A stretch of 64,000 bases of DNA. It comes from Hydrogenophilales bacterium 16-64-46. Lineage in GTDB: Bacteria > Pseudomonadota > Gammaproteobacteria > Burkholderiales > Thiobacillaceae. The first letter of the stretch is position 1. Each line of letters starts with the position of its first letter. The DNA lies in the NCBI GenBank assembly GCA_002281775.1, contig NCGY01000002.1:248001-312000 (forward strand), in the 5' to 3' direction. Shown piece after piece: positions 43,508 through 51,483 of this stretch. A program made the position numbers and the translations under genes. A model generated the notes under the pieces. That model did no database searches and was not told the origin of the DNA. It saw only the letters and a list, made by a program, of their open reading frames with translations.

Positions 43508-44292
43508 TATTTTTCCTCCCTGGCGGCGATGCCCGCCCGTTTCAATGTCTCTTCCGCCAGCTCGATGTAGGCTTTCGCGCCCTTGCACTGGCGGTCGTAG
43601 GCCAGCACCGGCAGGCCGTGGCTAGGCGCTTCCGCAAGCCGCACGTTGCGCGGAATGACGGTGTCGTACACCTTGTCGCCAAAGTGCTGCTTGATCTGCT
43701 CCGACACCTGTTGCGCCAGCGTGCTACGCGGATCGAACATCACGCGCAGGAGCCCCTCGATCTGGATGGCCGGGTTGAGCCGCTGCTTCACCTTTTTGAT
43801 GGTGGCCACCAGATCGGTGAGCCCCTCCAGTGCGTAGTACTCGCACTGCATCGGGATCAGTACGGTTTCGGCGGCGGCGAAGGCGTTGACCGTGAGCAGG
43901 TTGAGCGTCGGTGGGCAGTCCATCAGGATGAAGTCGTAATCGTCGGCCACCTGCGCCAGCGCCACTTTCAGACGCAGGTCGCGCTGCTCCAGGTTGACGA
44001 GATCGATCTCCGCGCCGGCGAGCTCACGGTTGGCGGGAATGACGTCGAAACGCCCGGGTTCGGAACGCATGCGCGCGTCACGCACGCTCACCTGATTGAG
44101 CAGAATCTGGTAGACCGTCGGCAGGGCGGTACGCTTTTCGATGCCCGCGCCCATGGTCGCGTTGCCCTGCGGGTCGAGGTCGGCGAGCAGCACGCGCTGG
44201 CCCAGGTCGGCCAGTGCGGCGGCCAGGTTCACCGCCGTGGTGGTTTTCCCCACCCCACCCTTCTGGTTGGCAATTGCGAGTATTTTGCTCAT
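43507..44292 (-). CDS. parA: Chromosome partitioning ATPase ParA/Soj
   Basis: A 261-residue deviant-Walker ATPase that moves ParB-parS complexes. The deviant P-loop is KGGVGKTT at 11-18 (signature Lys11), with ADLDPQGNATMG and DCPPTLNLLT following. Its ATG overlaps the stop of a 40-codon upstream frame that repeats the first codons of parA. parB follows directly. Confidence 0.97.
   Translation of the reverse strand: MSKILAIANQKGGVGKTTTAVNLAAALADLGQRVLLADLDPQGNATMGAGIEKRTALPTVYQILLNQVSVRDARMRSEPGRFDVIPANRELAGAEIDLVNLEQRDLRLKVALAQVADDYDFILMDCPPTLNLLTVNAFAAAETVLIPMQCEYYALEGLTDLVATIKKVKQRLNPAIQIEGLLRVMFDPRSTLAQQVSEQIKQHFGDKVYDTVIPRNVRLAEAPSHGLPVLAYDRQCKGAKAYIELAEETLKRAGIAAREEK
44261..44281 (-). 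repeat. Direct repeat copy 1 (inside parA codons 5-11)
   Basis: A 21-base sequence on the minus strand encoding LAIANQK of ParA. It is identical to 44380-44400, 119 bases upstream of the gene. Confidence 0.95.
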
Positions 44293-44411
44293 TGTGCCTC
44301 CGGGTGGCCGCCGCCGATTCGCCTGACCGTCGATCCCCGCTTGCGGGGCCCCGCGCCGGGTGGCTCACGCCGCCCCCCTTTCTGGTTGGCAATTGCGAGT
44401 GTTTTTGTCAT
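44289..44411 (-). pseudogene. Vestigial duplicate of the parA 5' end
   Basis: A 40-codon frame between rsmG and parA begins [13 protein letters not shown], matching ParA (MSKILAIANQKGG), then diverges to RREPPGAGPRKRGS and stops. The Walker A lysine and threonines are lost, so it cannot work as an ATPase. Its ATG overlaps the rsmG stop (TGATG) and its stop overlaps the parA ATG (ATGA), so ribosomes could pass through it into parA. It looks like the original parA start displaced by a partial duplication of about 119 bases. Whether it is translated is unknown. Confidence 0.75.
44380..44400 (-). repeat. Direct repeat copy 2 (parA-like remnant)
   Basis: Identical over 21 bases to 44261-44281. 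The flanks remain similar on the start-codon side and diverge on the other. Confidence 0.95.
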
Positions 44412-45034
44412 CAGGCAGGTTCCAGAACGATCACATGGCGGCTGGCGTCCAGCCCCGGCACCACGAGCGCGTGGTCAGCGCTTACTTTCACGCCATTCGG
44501 CAACAGGGCCAGTTCCTCGTTCGGATATAGGCCCTTCATCGCCAGCCAGCGGCCGCCCGGTTTGAGCAGGTGACGCGTCAGCGTGACGAATTCCCTGAGA
44601 TCGGAAAACGCGCGCGAGGTGATGACGTCGAAGCCCGTTTCGGGACGGAATGCCTCGACCCGGCCGGTTGCGACCGCAAGGTTGCTGAGCCCGAGTTCAG
44701 TCTTGACTTGCTGCAGAAACGCCGTCTTCTTGGCAATGCTGTCGATCAGCGTCACCTGCAGGTCCGGCCGCGCAATCGCCAGCGGAATACCCGGCAAACC
44801 GCCGCCACTGCCGACGTCGAGCACAGCCGGCCCGGTGAAGTACGGCACCGCGGTCAGTGAGTCGAGCAGATGGTGGCTGACCATGCGTTCGGGTTCACGC
44901 AGCGCCGTCAGGTTGTAGACGCGGTTCCATTTGTCGAGCAGGGCCAGATACGCCAGCAGCCGGGCAAGGCCCTCCGGTGGCAAATCCAGGCCCAGGGCGG
45001 CGATCCCCGCCGCGAGTTGATGCGAGAGACTCAT
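44411..45034 (-). CDS. rsmG: 16S rRNA (guanine-527-N7)-methyltransferase
   Basis: The 207-residue SAM-dependent enzyme (GidB) methylates G527 of 16S rRNA. The SAM motif [17 protein letters not shown] lies near residue 70, and the family N-terminus [20 protein letters not shown] precedes it. It overlaps mnmG by 4 bases (ATGA) upstream and is directly followed by the parA remnant. The mnmG-rsmG-parA-parB order is widespread near bacterial origins. Confidence 0.96.
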   Translation of the reverse strand: MSLSHQLAAGIAALGLDLPPEGLARLLAYLALLDKWNRVYNLTALREPERMVSHHLLDSLTAVPYFTGPAVLDVGSGGGLPGIPLAIARPDLQVTLIDSIAKKTAFLQQVKTELGLSNLAVATGRVEAFRPETGFDVITSRAFSDLREFVTLTRHLLKPGGRWLAMKGLYPNEELALLPNGVKVSADHALVVPGLDASRHVIVLEPA

Positions 45035-46929
45035 GCGCTTTTCTGGTCCGCTTCGGCTTTGAAGCCGCGCCTGGCGTAGATCAGCAACACCGAGATCGCC
45101 GCCGGGGTGATGCCCTGCATCCGCGCGGCCTGGCCCAGGGTTTCGGGGCGCGCCGTCGCGAGGCGCTGGCGCACTTCCATCGACAGCGCGGTGAGCTGCG
45201 TGTAGTCGAGGTCGGCCGGCAGGCGCAGGGTTTCCTGTTCGCGCTGCCGGTCGACTTCCTCGTTCTGGCGGTCGATGTAGCCCTGGTACTTGGCGGCGAT
45301 CTCGACCTGTTCGGCGACCGCGTCATCCCCCACGCCGTCACCGCCGCCCGGCAACGCCAGAATCTGCGCGTAGCTGAGATTCGGCCGGCGCAGCAGGTCG
45401 AAAAGGCTGTACTCGTGTTCGATGGGCTGGCCGATGAGTTGTGTCGCCGTATCCGCCGGCAGGATCGTCGGGTTGACCCAGGTCGCCTTGAGGCGCTCGG
45501 TTTCACGTGAAACAGCATCACGTTTGCGGTTGAAGGCGTCCCAGCGCGCGTCGTCGACCACACCCAGGTTCCGGCCGATTTCTGTGAGGCGCATGTCGGC
45601 GTTGTCCTCGCGCAGTTGCAACCGGTATTCGGCGCGGCTGGTGAACATGCGGTAGGGCTCGGACACGCCGCGCGTGATGAGGTCGTCGACCAGCACGCCG
45701 AGATAGGCTTCGTGGCGGCCCGGGCTCCAAGTGTCCCTGTCCTGCACTAGCAACGCGGCGTTGATTCCGGCCAGCAGGCCCTGCGCGGCAGCCTCTTCGT
45801 AGCCGGTGGTGCCGTTGATCTGGCCGGCGAAGAAGAGGCCGGCGATGGATTTGGTTTCCAGCGAAGCCTTCAGGTTGCGCGGGTCGTAGTAGTCGTATTC
45901 GATGGCGTAGCCGGGGCGCAGGATATGCGCGTTTTCCAGTCCGGGAATCGAGCGCACGATGGCGAGCTGCACGTCGAACGGCAGCGAGGTCGAGATGCCG
46001 TTGGGGTAGATCTCGTGCGTCGTCAGGCCTTCGGGTTCGAGGAAGATCTGGTGGCTGGCCTTGTCAGCGAAGCGGGTGATCTTGTCTTCGATGGACGGGC
46101 AATAGCGCGGCCCCACCCCCTCGATGACGCCGGTGTACATCGGCGAGCGGTCGAGGCCGCCGCGGATGATGTCGTGCGTGCGTTCGGTGGTGTGGGTGAT
46201 CCAGCACGGCCGCTGCTCCGGATGCAACACCCGGCTGCCCATGAAGGAAAAAACCGGAGCCGGGTCGTCGCCGGGCTGGATCTGGGTCTGGCCGTAATCG
46301 ATGCTGCGGCCGTCGATGCGCGGCGGGGTGCCGGTTTTCAGACGGCCCACGGGCAGGTTCAGCTCGCGCAGGCGCGCCGCGAGCGAGACCGAAGGCGGGT
46401 CGCCCATGCGGCCGGCCTGGTAGTTTTCCAGCCCCACGTGAATAAGACCGGCGAGGAAGGTACCAGCAGTGAGCACCACCGCCCTGCTCTCGAACACGAT
46501 GCCGAGCTGGGTTTTCACCCCGGCGACCCGATCGCCGTCGAGCAGCAGGTCGTCGACCGCCTGCTGAAACAGCGTGAGGTTCGGCTGGTTTTCCAGCCTT
46601 CTTCGGATGGCGGCTTTGTACAGCACACGGTCGGCCTGCGCGCGGGTGGCGCGCACCGCCGGCCCCTTGGACGAATTGAGCGTGCGGAACTGGATGCCCG
46701 CCTCGTCGGTGGCGATCGCCATCGCCCCACCGAGCGCGTCCACCTCCTTCACCAGATGGCCCTTGCCGATGCCGCCGATGGACGGGTTGCACGACATTGC
46801 GCCCAGTGTTTCGATGTTGTGCGTGAGCAGCAGCGTCGCAGCGCCCGCACGGGCGCTGGCGAGCGCGGCTTCGGTGCCGGCGTGGCCGCCACCGACGACA
46901 ATCACATCGAAGGATTCGGGGAATTTCAT
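45031..46929 (-). CDS. mnmG: tRNA uridine-34 modification enzyme MnmG (GidA)
   Basis: The 632-residue FAD protein, with MnmE, adds the carboxymethylaminomethyl group to wobble U34. The FAD motif [20 protein letters not shown] is at about residues 11-30, and signature [18 protein letters not shown] and the [13 protein letters not shown] region follow. The C-terminal helical domain is complete. Its partner mnmE lies 8 kb away in the same strand. A parS-like palindrome is embedded in the coding sequence at 45500-45513. Confidence 0.97.
   Translation of the reverse strand: MKFPESFDVIVVGGGHAGTEAALASARAGAATLLLTHNIETLGAMSCNPSIGGIGKGHLVKEVDALGGAMAIATDEAGIQFRTLNSSKGPAVRATRAQADRVLYKAAIRRRLENQPNLTLFQQAVDDLLLDGDRVAGVKTQLGIVFESRAVVLTAGTFLAGLIHVGLENYQAGRMGDPPSVSLAARLRELNLPVGRLKTGTPPRIDGRSIDYGQTQIQPGDDPAPVFSFMGSRVLHPEQRPCWITHTTERTHDIIRGGLDRSPMYTGVIEGVGPRYCPSIEDKITRFADKASHQIFLEPEGLTTHEIYPNGISTSLPFDVQLAIVRSIPGLENAHILRPGYAIEYDYYDPRNLKASLETKSIAGLFFAGQINGTTGYEEAAAQGLLAGINAALLVQDRDTWSPGRHEAYLGVLVDDLITRGVSEPYRMFTSRAEYRLQLREDNADMRLTEIGRNLGVVDDARWDAFNRKRDAVSRETERLKATWVNPTILPADTATQLIGQPIEHEYSLFDLLRRPNLSYAQILALPGGGDGVGDDAVAEQVEIAAKYQGYIDRQNEEVDRQREQETLRLPADLDYTQLTALSMEVRQRLATARPETLGQAARMQGITPAAISVLLIYARRGFKAEADQKSA
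45500..45513. promoter_or_regulatory. parS site (inside mnmG)
   Basis: GTTTCACGTGAAAC, the 14-base core of the parS palindrome; 15 of 16 bases match TGTTTCACGTGAAACA when flanks are counted. It lies 2.0 kb from parB. Confidence 0.92.
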
Positions 46930-46957
46930 GGTGCGCGCATTTTACCCGTTGCCGGGC

Positions 46958-46971
46958 GTTTCACGTGAAAC
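46958..46971. promoter_or_regulatory. parS site (mnmG-uup gap)
   Basis: GTTTCACGTGAAAC core, 15 of 16 bases with flanks, in the 46-base gap upstream of mnmG. Confidence 0.92.
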
Positions 46972-46975
46972 AAGC

Positions 46976-48880
46976 TCAGCCTGCTCCCGCCTGTTTGGCC
47001 TCCAGCGCCTCCCAGCGCGCCAGCGCGTCCAACAATTCCAGCTCGATCGCCTCGGTGCGGGCATGAAGATCACCCGCCGCCTGCGGGTCGTTCTGGTACA
47101 AGGCCGGGTCGGCCAGACGCGCGGCAATCCCGGCCTGCTCGGTCTCCAGCGCCTCGATGATACCCGGTAGCGACTCCAGTTCGCGCGCTTCCTTATAGCT
47201 GAGATTGAGCTTCTGCGCGGCCAGCTTGGCGGCTGGCGCTGACCTGGGTGCGACGGGCCGGGACACGGGTTCGGTGACGGTCGACTGCCGCGCCCGCCAG
47301 GCACGCCAGTCCGCATAACCGCCGACGATCTCGGTCAGTCGCCCTTCGCCCTCGAACACGATGGACTGGGTGACGACGTTGTCGAGAAAAGCCCGGTCGT
47401 GCGAGACGATGATGACCGTGCCCGCGTAATCCTGCAGCAGCTGTTCCAACAACTCCAGGGTGTCGATGTCGAGATCGTTGGTCGGCTCGTCCAGAACCAG
47501 CAAGTTGGCTGGCCTTGCGAACAATCGAGCCAGCAGCAGCCGGTTGCGCTCGCCGCCGGACAGCGCCGACACCTTGGCGCGCGCTCGCTCGGCCGGAAAC
47601 AGAAACTCCTCCAGATAGCTGATGACGTGCTTCTTCTGCCCGGCAATTTCCACGTAGTCCGAGCCGGGCGATATGGTGTCGATCAGCGTCGCGTCGTCGT
47701 TGAGCTGGTTGCGGAACTGATCGAAGTAAGCCACCTCCAGCTTGGTGCCCTGCTTGATCCAGCCGGCTTGCGGTTTCAGGTCGCCCAGGATCAGCCGGAT
47801 CAGCGTGGTCTTGCCGACACCGTTGGGGCCAAGCAGGCCCAGCTTGTCGCCACGCAGGATAGAGGCAGAAAAGTCTCGTACCAGCACCCGGTCATCGTAG
47901 CCGTAAGTCACGTGATCCAGCTCGGCGACCACCTTGCCGGAACGCTCCCCGGCGTCGAGCTGAAAACCGACCTGACCCTGGTGGCCAATGCGCGCCTCGC
48001 GCGTGCGGCGCAATTGCTCCAGTCGCCGCACCCGGCCCTCGTTGCGCGTGCGCCGCGCTTCCACACCCTTGCGTATCCAGGCTTCTTCCTGTTTCCAGAA
48101 CTTGTCGAACTTGCGGTTGTGCACCGCCTCGACTTCCAGCTGTTCCGCCTTCTTGCTCTGGTACGCACTGAAATTGCCCTGGTACTCACGCAGCTGGCCC
48201 CGGTCAAGTTCGACGATGCGATTGGCCACGTTGTCCAGAAAGCGCCGGTCGTGGGTGATGAACACCAGCGCCCCGCGATAGTCGTTGAGCAGCCCCTCCA
48301 GCCATTCGATCGCCGAAAAGTCCAGATGGTTGGTTGGCTCGTCGAGCAGCAGCAACTCGGGATCGCTCACCAGTGCGCGGGCCAGCGCCACCCGTTTCTT
48401 CAGACCCCCCGAAAGGTCGGCCACCATGCGGTCCGCCTCCAGCCCGAGACGTTGCAGGGTTTCTTCCACCCGGCTGTTCAGCCGCCAGCCATCGGCCGCC
48501 TCCAGCGCGCTCGACACGCGCTCCAGTTCGTCCAGCGCCGCGGTGTCGCCTTCCGCCGCCGCATGGGTAGCCGCATGGTATTCGGCCAGCAATTGCTGCG
48601 CCGCGCCCACCCCTTCCGCCACTGCTTCGAAGACGGTATGCCCGGACTGGAACACCGGTTCCTGCGACACATAAGCAAGCTTCAGCCCGGGGGTTCGCCA
48701 CACTTCACCCGAGTCGGGCTGGCTCGCATCCGCCAGAATCTTCATCAGACTGGACTTGCCCGTACCGTTGCGGCCGATCAGGCCGATCCGCTCACCCGAC
48801 TCGATCACCAGCGCCGCGCCATCGAGGAGCGGGTGGTGACCGTAGGCCAGTTCGAGGCGGTCAAATGTCAAAAGCGGCAT
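46976..48880 (-). CDS. uup: ABC-F family ATPase (Uup-like)
   Basis: A 634-residue soluble protein with two ATPase domains and no membrane segment. The Walker A motifs are GLIGRNGTGKSSLMKILAD (about 35) and LLGPNGVGKTTLIRLI (about 350), the ABC signatures are LSGGLKKRVALARAL and LSGGERNRLLLARLF, and a charged linker (about 235-310) lies between them. A C-terminal coiled-coil extension (about 560-634) is typical of Uup, which acts on ribosomes or branched DNA. The symbol is assigned from architecture. A perfect DnaA box lies just upstream. Confidence 0.88.
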   Translation of the reverse strand: MPLLTFDRLELAYGHHPLLDGAALVIESGERIGLIGRNGTGKSSLMKILADASQPDSGEVWRTPGLKLAYVSQEPVFQSGHTVFEAVAEGVGAAQQLLAEYHAATHAAAEGDTAALDELERVSSALEAADGWRLNSRVEETLQRLGLEADRMVADLSGGLKKRVALARALVSDPELLLLDEPTNHLDFSAIEWLEGLLNDYRGALVFITHDRRFLDNVANRIVELDRGQLREYQGNFSAYQSKKAEQLEVEAVHNRKFDKFWKQEEAWIRKGVEARRTRNEGRVRRLEQLRRTREARIGHQGQVGFQLDAGERSGKVVAELDHVTYGYDDRVLVRDFSASILRGDKLGLLGPNGVGKTTLIRLILGDLKPQAGWIKQGTKLEVAYFDQFRNQLNDDATLIDTISPGSDYVEIAGQKKHVISYLEEFLFPAERARAKVSALSGGERNRLLLARLFARPANLLVLDEPTNDLDIDTLELLEQLLQDYAGTVIIVSHDRAFLDNVVTQSIVFEGEGRLTEIVGGYADWRAWRARQSTVTEPVSRPVAPRSAPAAKLAAQKLNLSYKEARELESLPGIIEALETEQAGIAARLADPALYQNDPQAAGDLHARTEAIELELLDALARWEALEAKQAGAG

Positions 48881-48886
48881 AGCGTA

Positions 48887-48895
48887 TGTGGATAA
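48887..48895 (-). promoter_or_regulatory. DnaA box (TTATCCACA on the minus strand)
   Basis: A perfect box in the 29-base gap between pxpA and the ABC-F gene, 7 bases before the latter's ATG, 10 kb from dnaA. Confidence 0.5.
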
Positions 48896-48909
48896 CGAGG
48901 AACCCGTGA

Positions 48910-49620
48910 TTATCCGTCATGCAGCGCGGCGTGGACAGCGCGGGCCAAGGCGATTGCGCCCGGCGTATCGCTGTGTAGACAAAGCGTGTCCGCCCGAATC
49001 TCCAGCCATTCACCCGACGCTGCCACCACACCCTCCCCTTTAGCCAGTGACAAGGCCTGTTCTGCCGCCAGGGCCGGATCGTGAATCAGGGCCCCGGACG
49101 TTTCACGTGAAACCAGCCGCAATCGCGTTGCATAGCGCCGGTCGACAAACGCCTCATTGAGCACGCCCAGCCCCGCCGCACGACCTGCCTCGATCAGCTG
49201 CGACCCGGCCAGCCCGACCAGCAGCAAACCAGCGTCAACCGAGCGCACCGCTGCCGCAATCGCCCCGGCCACCTCCGCGTCCTGAGCCGCCACGTTATAG
49301 AGCGCGCCATGCGGCTTGACGTGCGCCAGCCGCATCCCCTCGCGCCCGGCCACTTCGGCCAGCGTCTCAATCTGTTCGACCACCCACGCACGGATCACGG
49401 CAGCGGCGGCTGCGATCGGCTGCCGCCCGAACCCAGCCCGATCGGGATAGCCCGGGTGCGCCCCCACCTTCACGCCGTGCGTCCGGGCAAGACGCAGGGC
49501 GGCGGCCATGCTCGTCGCATCGCCGGTATGGCCGCCGCTGGCGATCGACACCCGGTCGACGAATGGCATCAGGCGGGCGTCGTCGCACCCCTCCCCGATA
49601 TCCGCATTCAGTTCGATCAC
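48910..49620 (-). CDS. pxpA: 5-oxoprolinase subunit A (LamB/YcsF family)
   Basis: A 236-residue subunit of the ATP-dependent enzyme that opens 5-oxoproline (pyroglutamate) to glutamate. The family start is IELNADIGEGCDDARLMPFV, then SIASGGHTGDATSMAAALRL, VKVGAHPGYPD and HVKPHGALYN. It starts at a GTG overlapping the pxpC stop (GTGA). A longer in-frame start upstream lies inside pxpC and is rejected. A parS-like core is embedded at 49100-49113. Confidence 0.95.
   Translation of the reverse strand: MIELNADIGEGCDDARLMPFVDRVSIASGGHTGDATSMAAALRLARTHGVKVGAHPGYPDRAGFGRQPIAAAAAVIRAWVVEQIETLAEVAGREGMRLAHVKPHGALYNVAAQDAEVAGAIAAAVRSVDAGLLLVGLAGSQLIEAGRAAGLGVLNEAFVDRRYATRLRLVSRETSGALIHDPALAAEQALSLAKGEGVVAASGEWLEIRADTLCLHSDTPGAIALARAVHAALHDG
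49100..49113. promoter_or_regulatory. parS site (inside pxpA)
   Basis: Perfect GTTTCACGTGAAAC core with both outer bases different from consensus (14 of 16). It is the most origin-proximal of the three sites. Confidence 0.88.
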
Positions 49621-50540
49621 GCCCAGTCCTCCACCGTCCATTCGGGCGGAGCCAGAGCACGCGCTTCCTCCACGTCGACCGTGACAAATCGCACCCCGGC
49701 CCCGGGCCGCAATTGTGCGAGCCGGGGCAGGTCCGCGCCAATCACGGTCGCCACCACCGGGTAACCGCCCGTCACCGGCCCATCCCAACCCAGTATGATC
49801 GGCTGGCCATCGGGCGGTACCTGTATCGCACCGGGCACCACACCTTGCGTGGGAAACACCTGTCCCCGCGCGATCACACGGGGGCCGGCCAGACGGATAC
49901 CGCGCCGGTCAGACGCCACATCCACCCGAAAACATCCGCCAAAAAAACTCGCCAGCCCGACATCCGTCAATGCGCCGGTTTGTGGACCCGCCACCACACG
50001 CAAGGGTGCGCCCTCGTCCACCCCAGGCGGCTGCGCCCGCAGCAAATGCACGCCGCCTCCGGCGGGTTCGCTGTACAGGCGATCGCCCACCCGCAACGGC
50101 CGACCGGTCACGCCGCCCCAGCCCACCTGCGGCAAGGCGCTCGCACTGCCCAGAATCGGCGCCACGGCAAACCCGCCACGGATCGCCAACCAGCATCGAT
50201 ATCCGGTCACCGGTTCGCCGAGGCGCAGGATTTCTTCCGCCGCCAGCACCAGGGTCTGGTTCCAGCCTGCCACTAGACCGGCCGCGCGCGCGGCACGAAA
50301 CGGCGCGCCGGTCAGCGCAATCACCCCCCCTCGCGGAAAATACAGCTGCGGGCCGCGCCCGACCATCTCGATGGCCGGGGCGTCGGGCCCATTGCCGACC
50401 AGGCGATTGGCAGCTGCCAGCGCAGACCGGTCTGCAGCCCCGCCCGCCGGCACGCCCATCCTGCCCCAGCCCTGCCGGCCTCCGTCCATAAGCAGGTCGC
50501 ACAGGCCCGGGCGTAGAATCTCGACCGGCAGGCCGTTCAT
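49617..50540 (-). CDS. pxpC: 5-oxoprolinase subunit C (biotin-dependent carboxyltransferase-like)
   Basis: The 307-residue C-terminal-type subunit (KipA/AHS2 family). Recognisable are ILRPGLCDLLMDGGRQGWGR, GVPAGGAADRSALAAANRLV and, near the end, GQPIILGWDGPVTGGYPVVA. The ATG at 50540 overlaps the pxpB stop by 4 bases, which decides it over the in-frame ATG at 50558. It works with PxpA and PxpB in glutamate recovery from pyroglutamate. Confidence 0.94.
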   Translation of the reverse strand: MNGLPVEILRPGLCDLLMDGGRQGWGRMGVPAGGAADRSALAAANRLVGNGPDAPAIEMVGRGPQLYFPRGGVIALTGAPFRAARAAGLVAGWNQTLVLAAEEILRLGEPVTGYRCWLAIRGGFAVAPILGSASALPQVGWGGVTGRPLRVGDRLYSEPAGGGVHLLRAQPPGVDEGAPLRVVAGPQTGALTDVGLASFFGGCFRVDVASDRRGIRLAGPRVIARGQVFPTQGVVPGAIQVPPDGQPIILGWDGPVTGGYPVVATVIGADLPRLAQLRPGAGVRFVTVDVEEARALAPPEWTVEDWA

Positions 50541-51184
50541 GCCTCGATCTCGAAACACACTCGGTCACCCGGCACCAACAGGGCCGGCGGCTCGCGCCGC
50601 GGGTCGAAAAGCTTCGCGGCGGTCTGGCCGATAACCCGCCAACCACCCGGCCCCGCTACCGGATATACCCCCGCGTGACACCCACCGAGGGCCACGCTAC
50701 CTGCCGGGACCCGCACCCGGGGCCGGGCGTGGCGTGGCACGGCCCAGTGCGCCGGCAAACCCTCGAGATAGGGAAATCCAGGTTGAAAACCGAGAAACGC
50801 CACGGTGAATTCGATTCTTGTGAACTCGCGCACAAAACCTGACAGGTCGAGCCCCGCGTGGGTAGCGCAGAACGCCAGGTCAGGCCCGCTCTCCGCGTCC
50901 ATCCTGACAGACAGAATGTGGCGCGTGCCCATGCGCCCAGGCGACCCATCCACGGGTTGGGACAGGGCCGCGAGCAGGGGCTGGGAGGGTCGGGCAGCCT
51001 GCTTAAAAATCAGCAAGATGCTTCCATCTGCGGCTATAACGTCTTCAATTTCATTGAACATTCCGGAAGCAAGCTGCTCGACCCGCGCCAGCGTGGTCAC
51101 GCCCGTCTCCACGCGCAGGGCACGCTCACCCATCCAGCGGCAGGCGGGTGTCAAGGGCCATCGAGGGACCTGCGGATCTTCCAT
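50537..51184 (-). CDS. pxpB: 5-oxoprolinase subunit B (KipI/AHS1 family)
   Basis: The 215-residue first gene of the pxpBCA operon. The family motifs FLGFQPGFPYLEGLP, PRHARPRVRVPAGSVALGG and AGVYPVAGPGGWRVIGQT are clear. The ATG at 51184 (MEDPQVPRWPLTPACRWMGE) is preferred to an in-frame ATG at 51244, which adds an unconserved leader. The 299-base region upstream (51185-51483) contains no gene, only the helicase terminator. Confidence 0.94.
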   Translation of the reverse strand: MEDPQVPRWPLTPACRWMGERALRVETGVTTLARVEQLASGMFNEIEDVIAADGSILLIFKQAARPSQPLLAALSQPVDGSPGRMGTRHILSVRMDAESGPDLAFCATHAGLDLSGFVREFTRIEFTVAFLGFQPGFPYLEGLPAHWAVPRHARPRVRVPAGSVALGGCHAGVYPVAGPGGWRVIGQTAAKLFDPRREPPALLVPGDRVCFEIEA

Positions 51185-51446
51185 ACAGGGGCCTTGCGCG
51201 TAAGCAGAATGACAAATGGACAGGACGAATCGCCACCCCGGCAAGGCTAAGCGCCTGACTGCACGCCTGCCCCGCCCAGCTCACACGCCGATATTCTGTG
51301 AAACGGCAAGGCGGTTGCGTCATGCGAGCGTCGCCGCCAGCGGCCCGACCGAACTGTCCGGCCGGAACAGTTTACCGGTTTGCCGGCTGGCTGCCATGCG
51401 GATGGCAAGGCACCAGGGACACAGCCCGAACGCAGGCTGAAAAAAA

Positions 51447-51464
51447 GGGGCTAGCGCCCCTTTT
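51447..51464 (-). terminator. Terminator of the DEAD-box helicase gene
   Basis: Stem GGGGC/GCCCC with loop TAGC, flanked by A and T runs on both sides (51440-51446 A, 51461-51464 T), giving a T tract for minus-strand transcripts. Confidence 0.8.
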
Positions 51465-51483
51465 ATTCAGTCTGGTCAGCCGA

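Noticed and set aside
47399-48895. 498-codon open frame on the plus strand
   Set aside because: Antisense shadow of the ABC-F gene.
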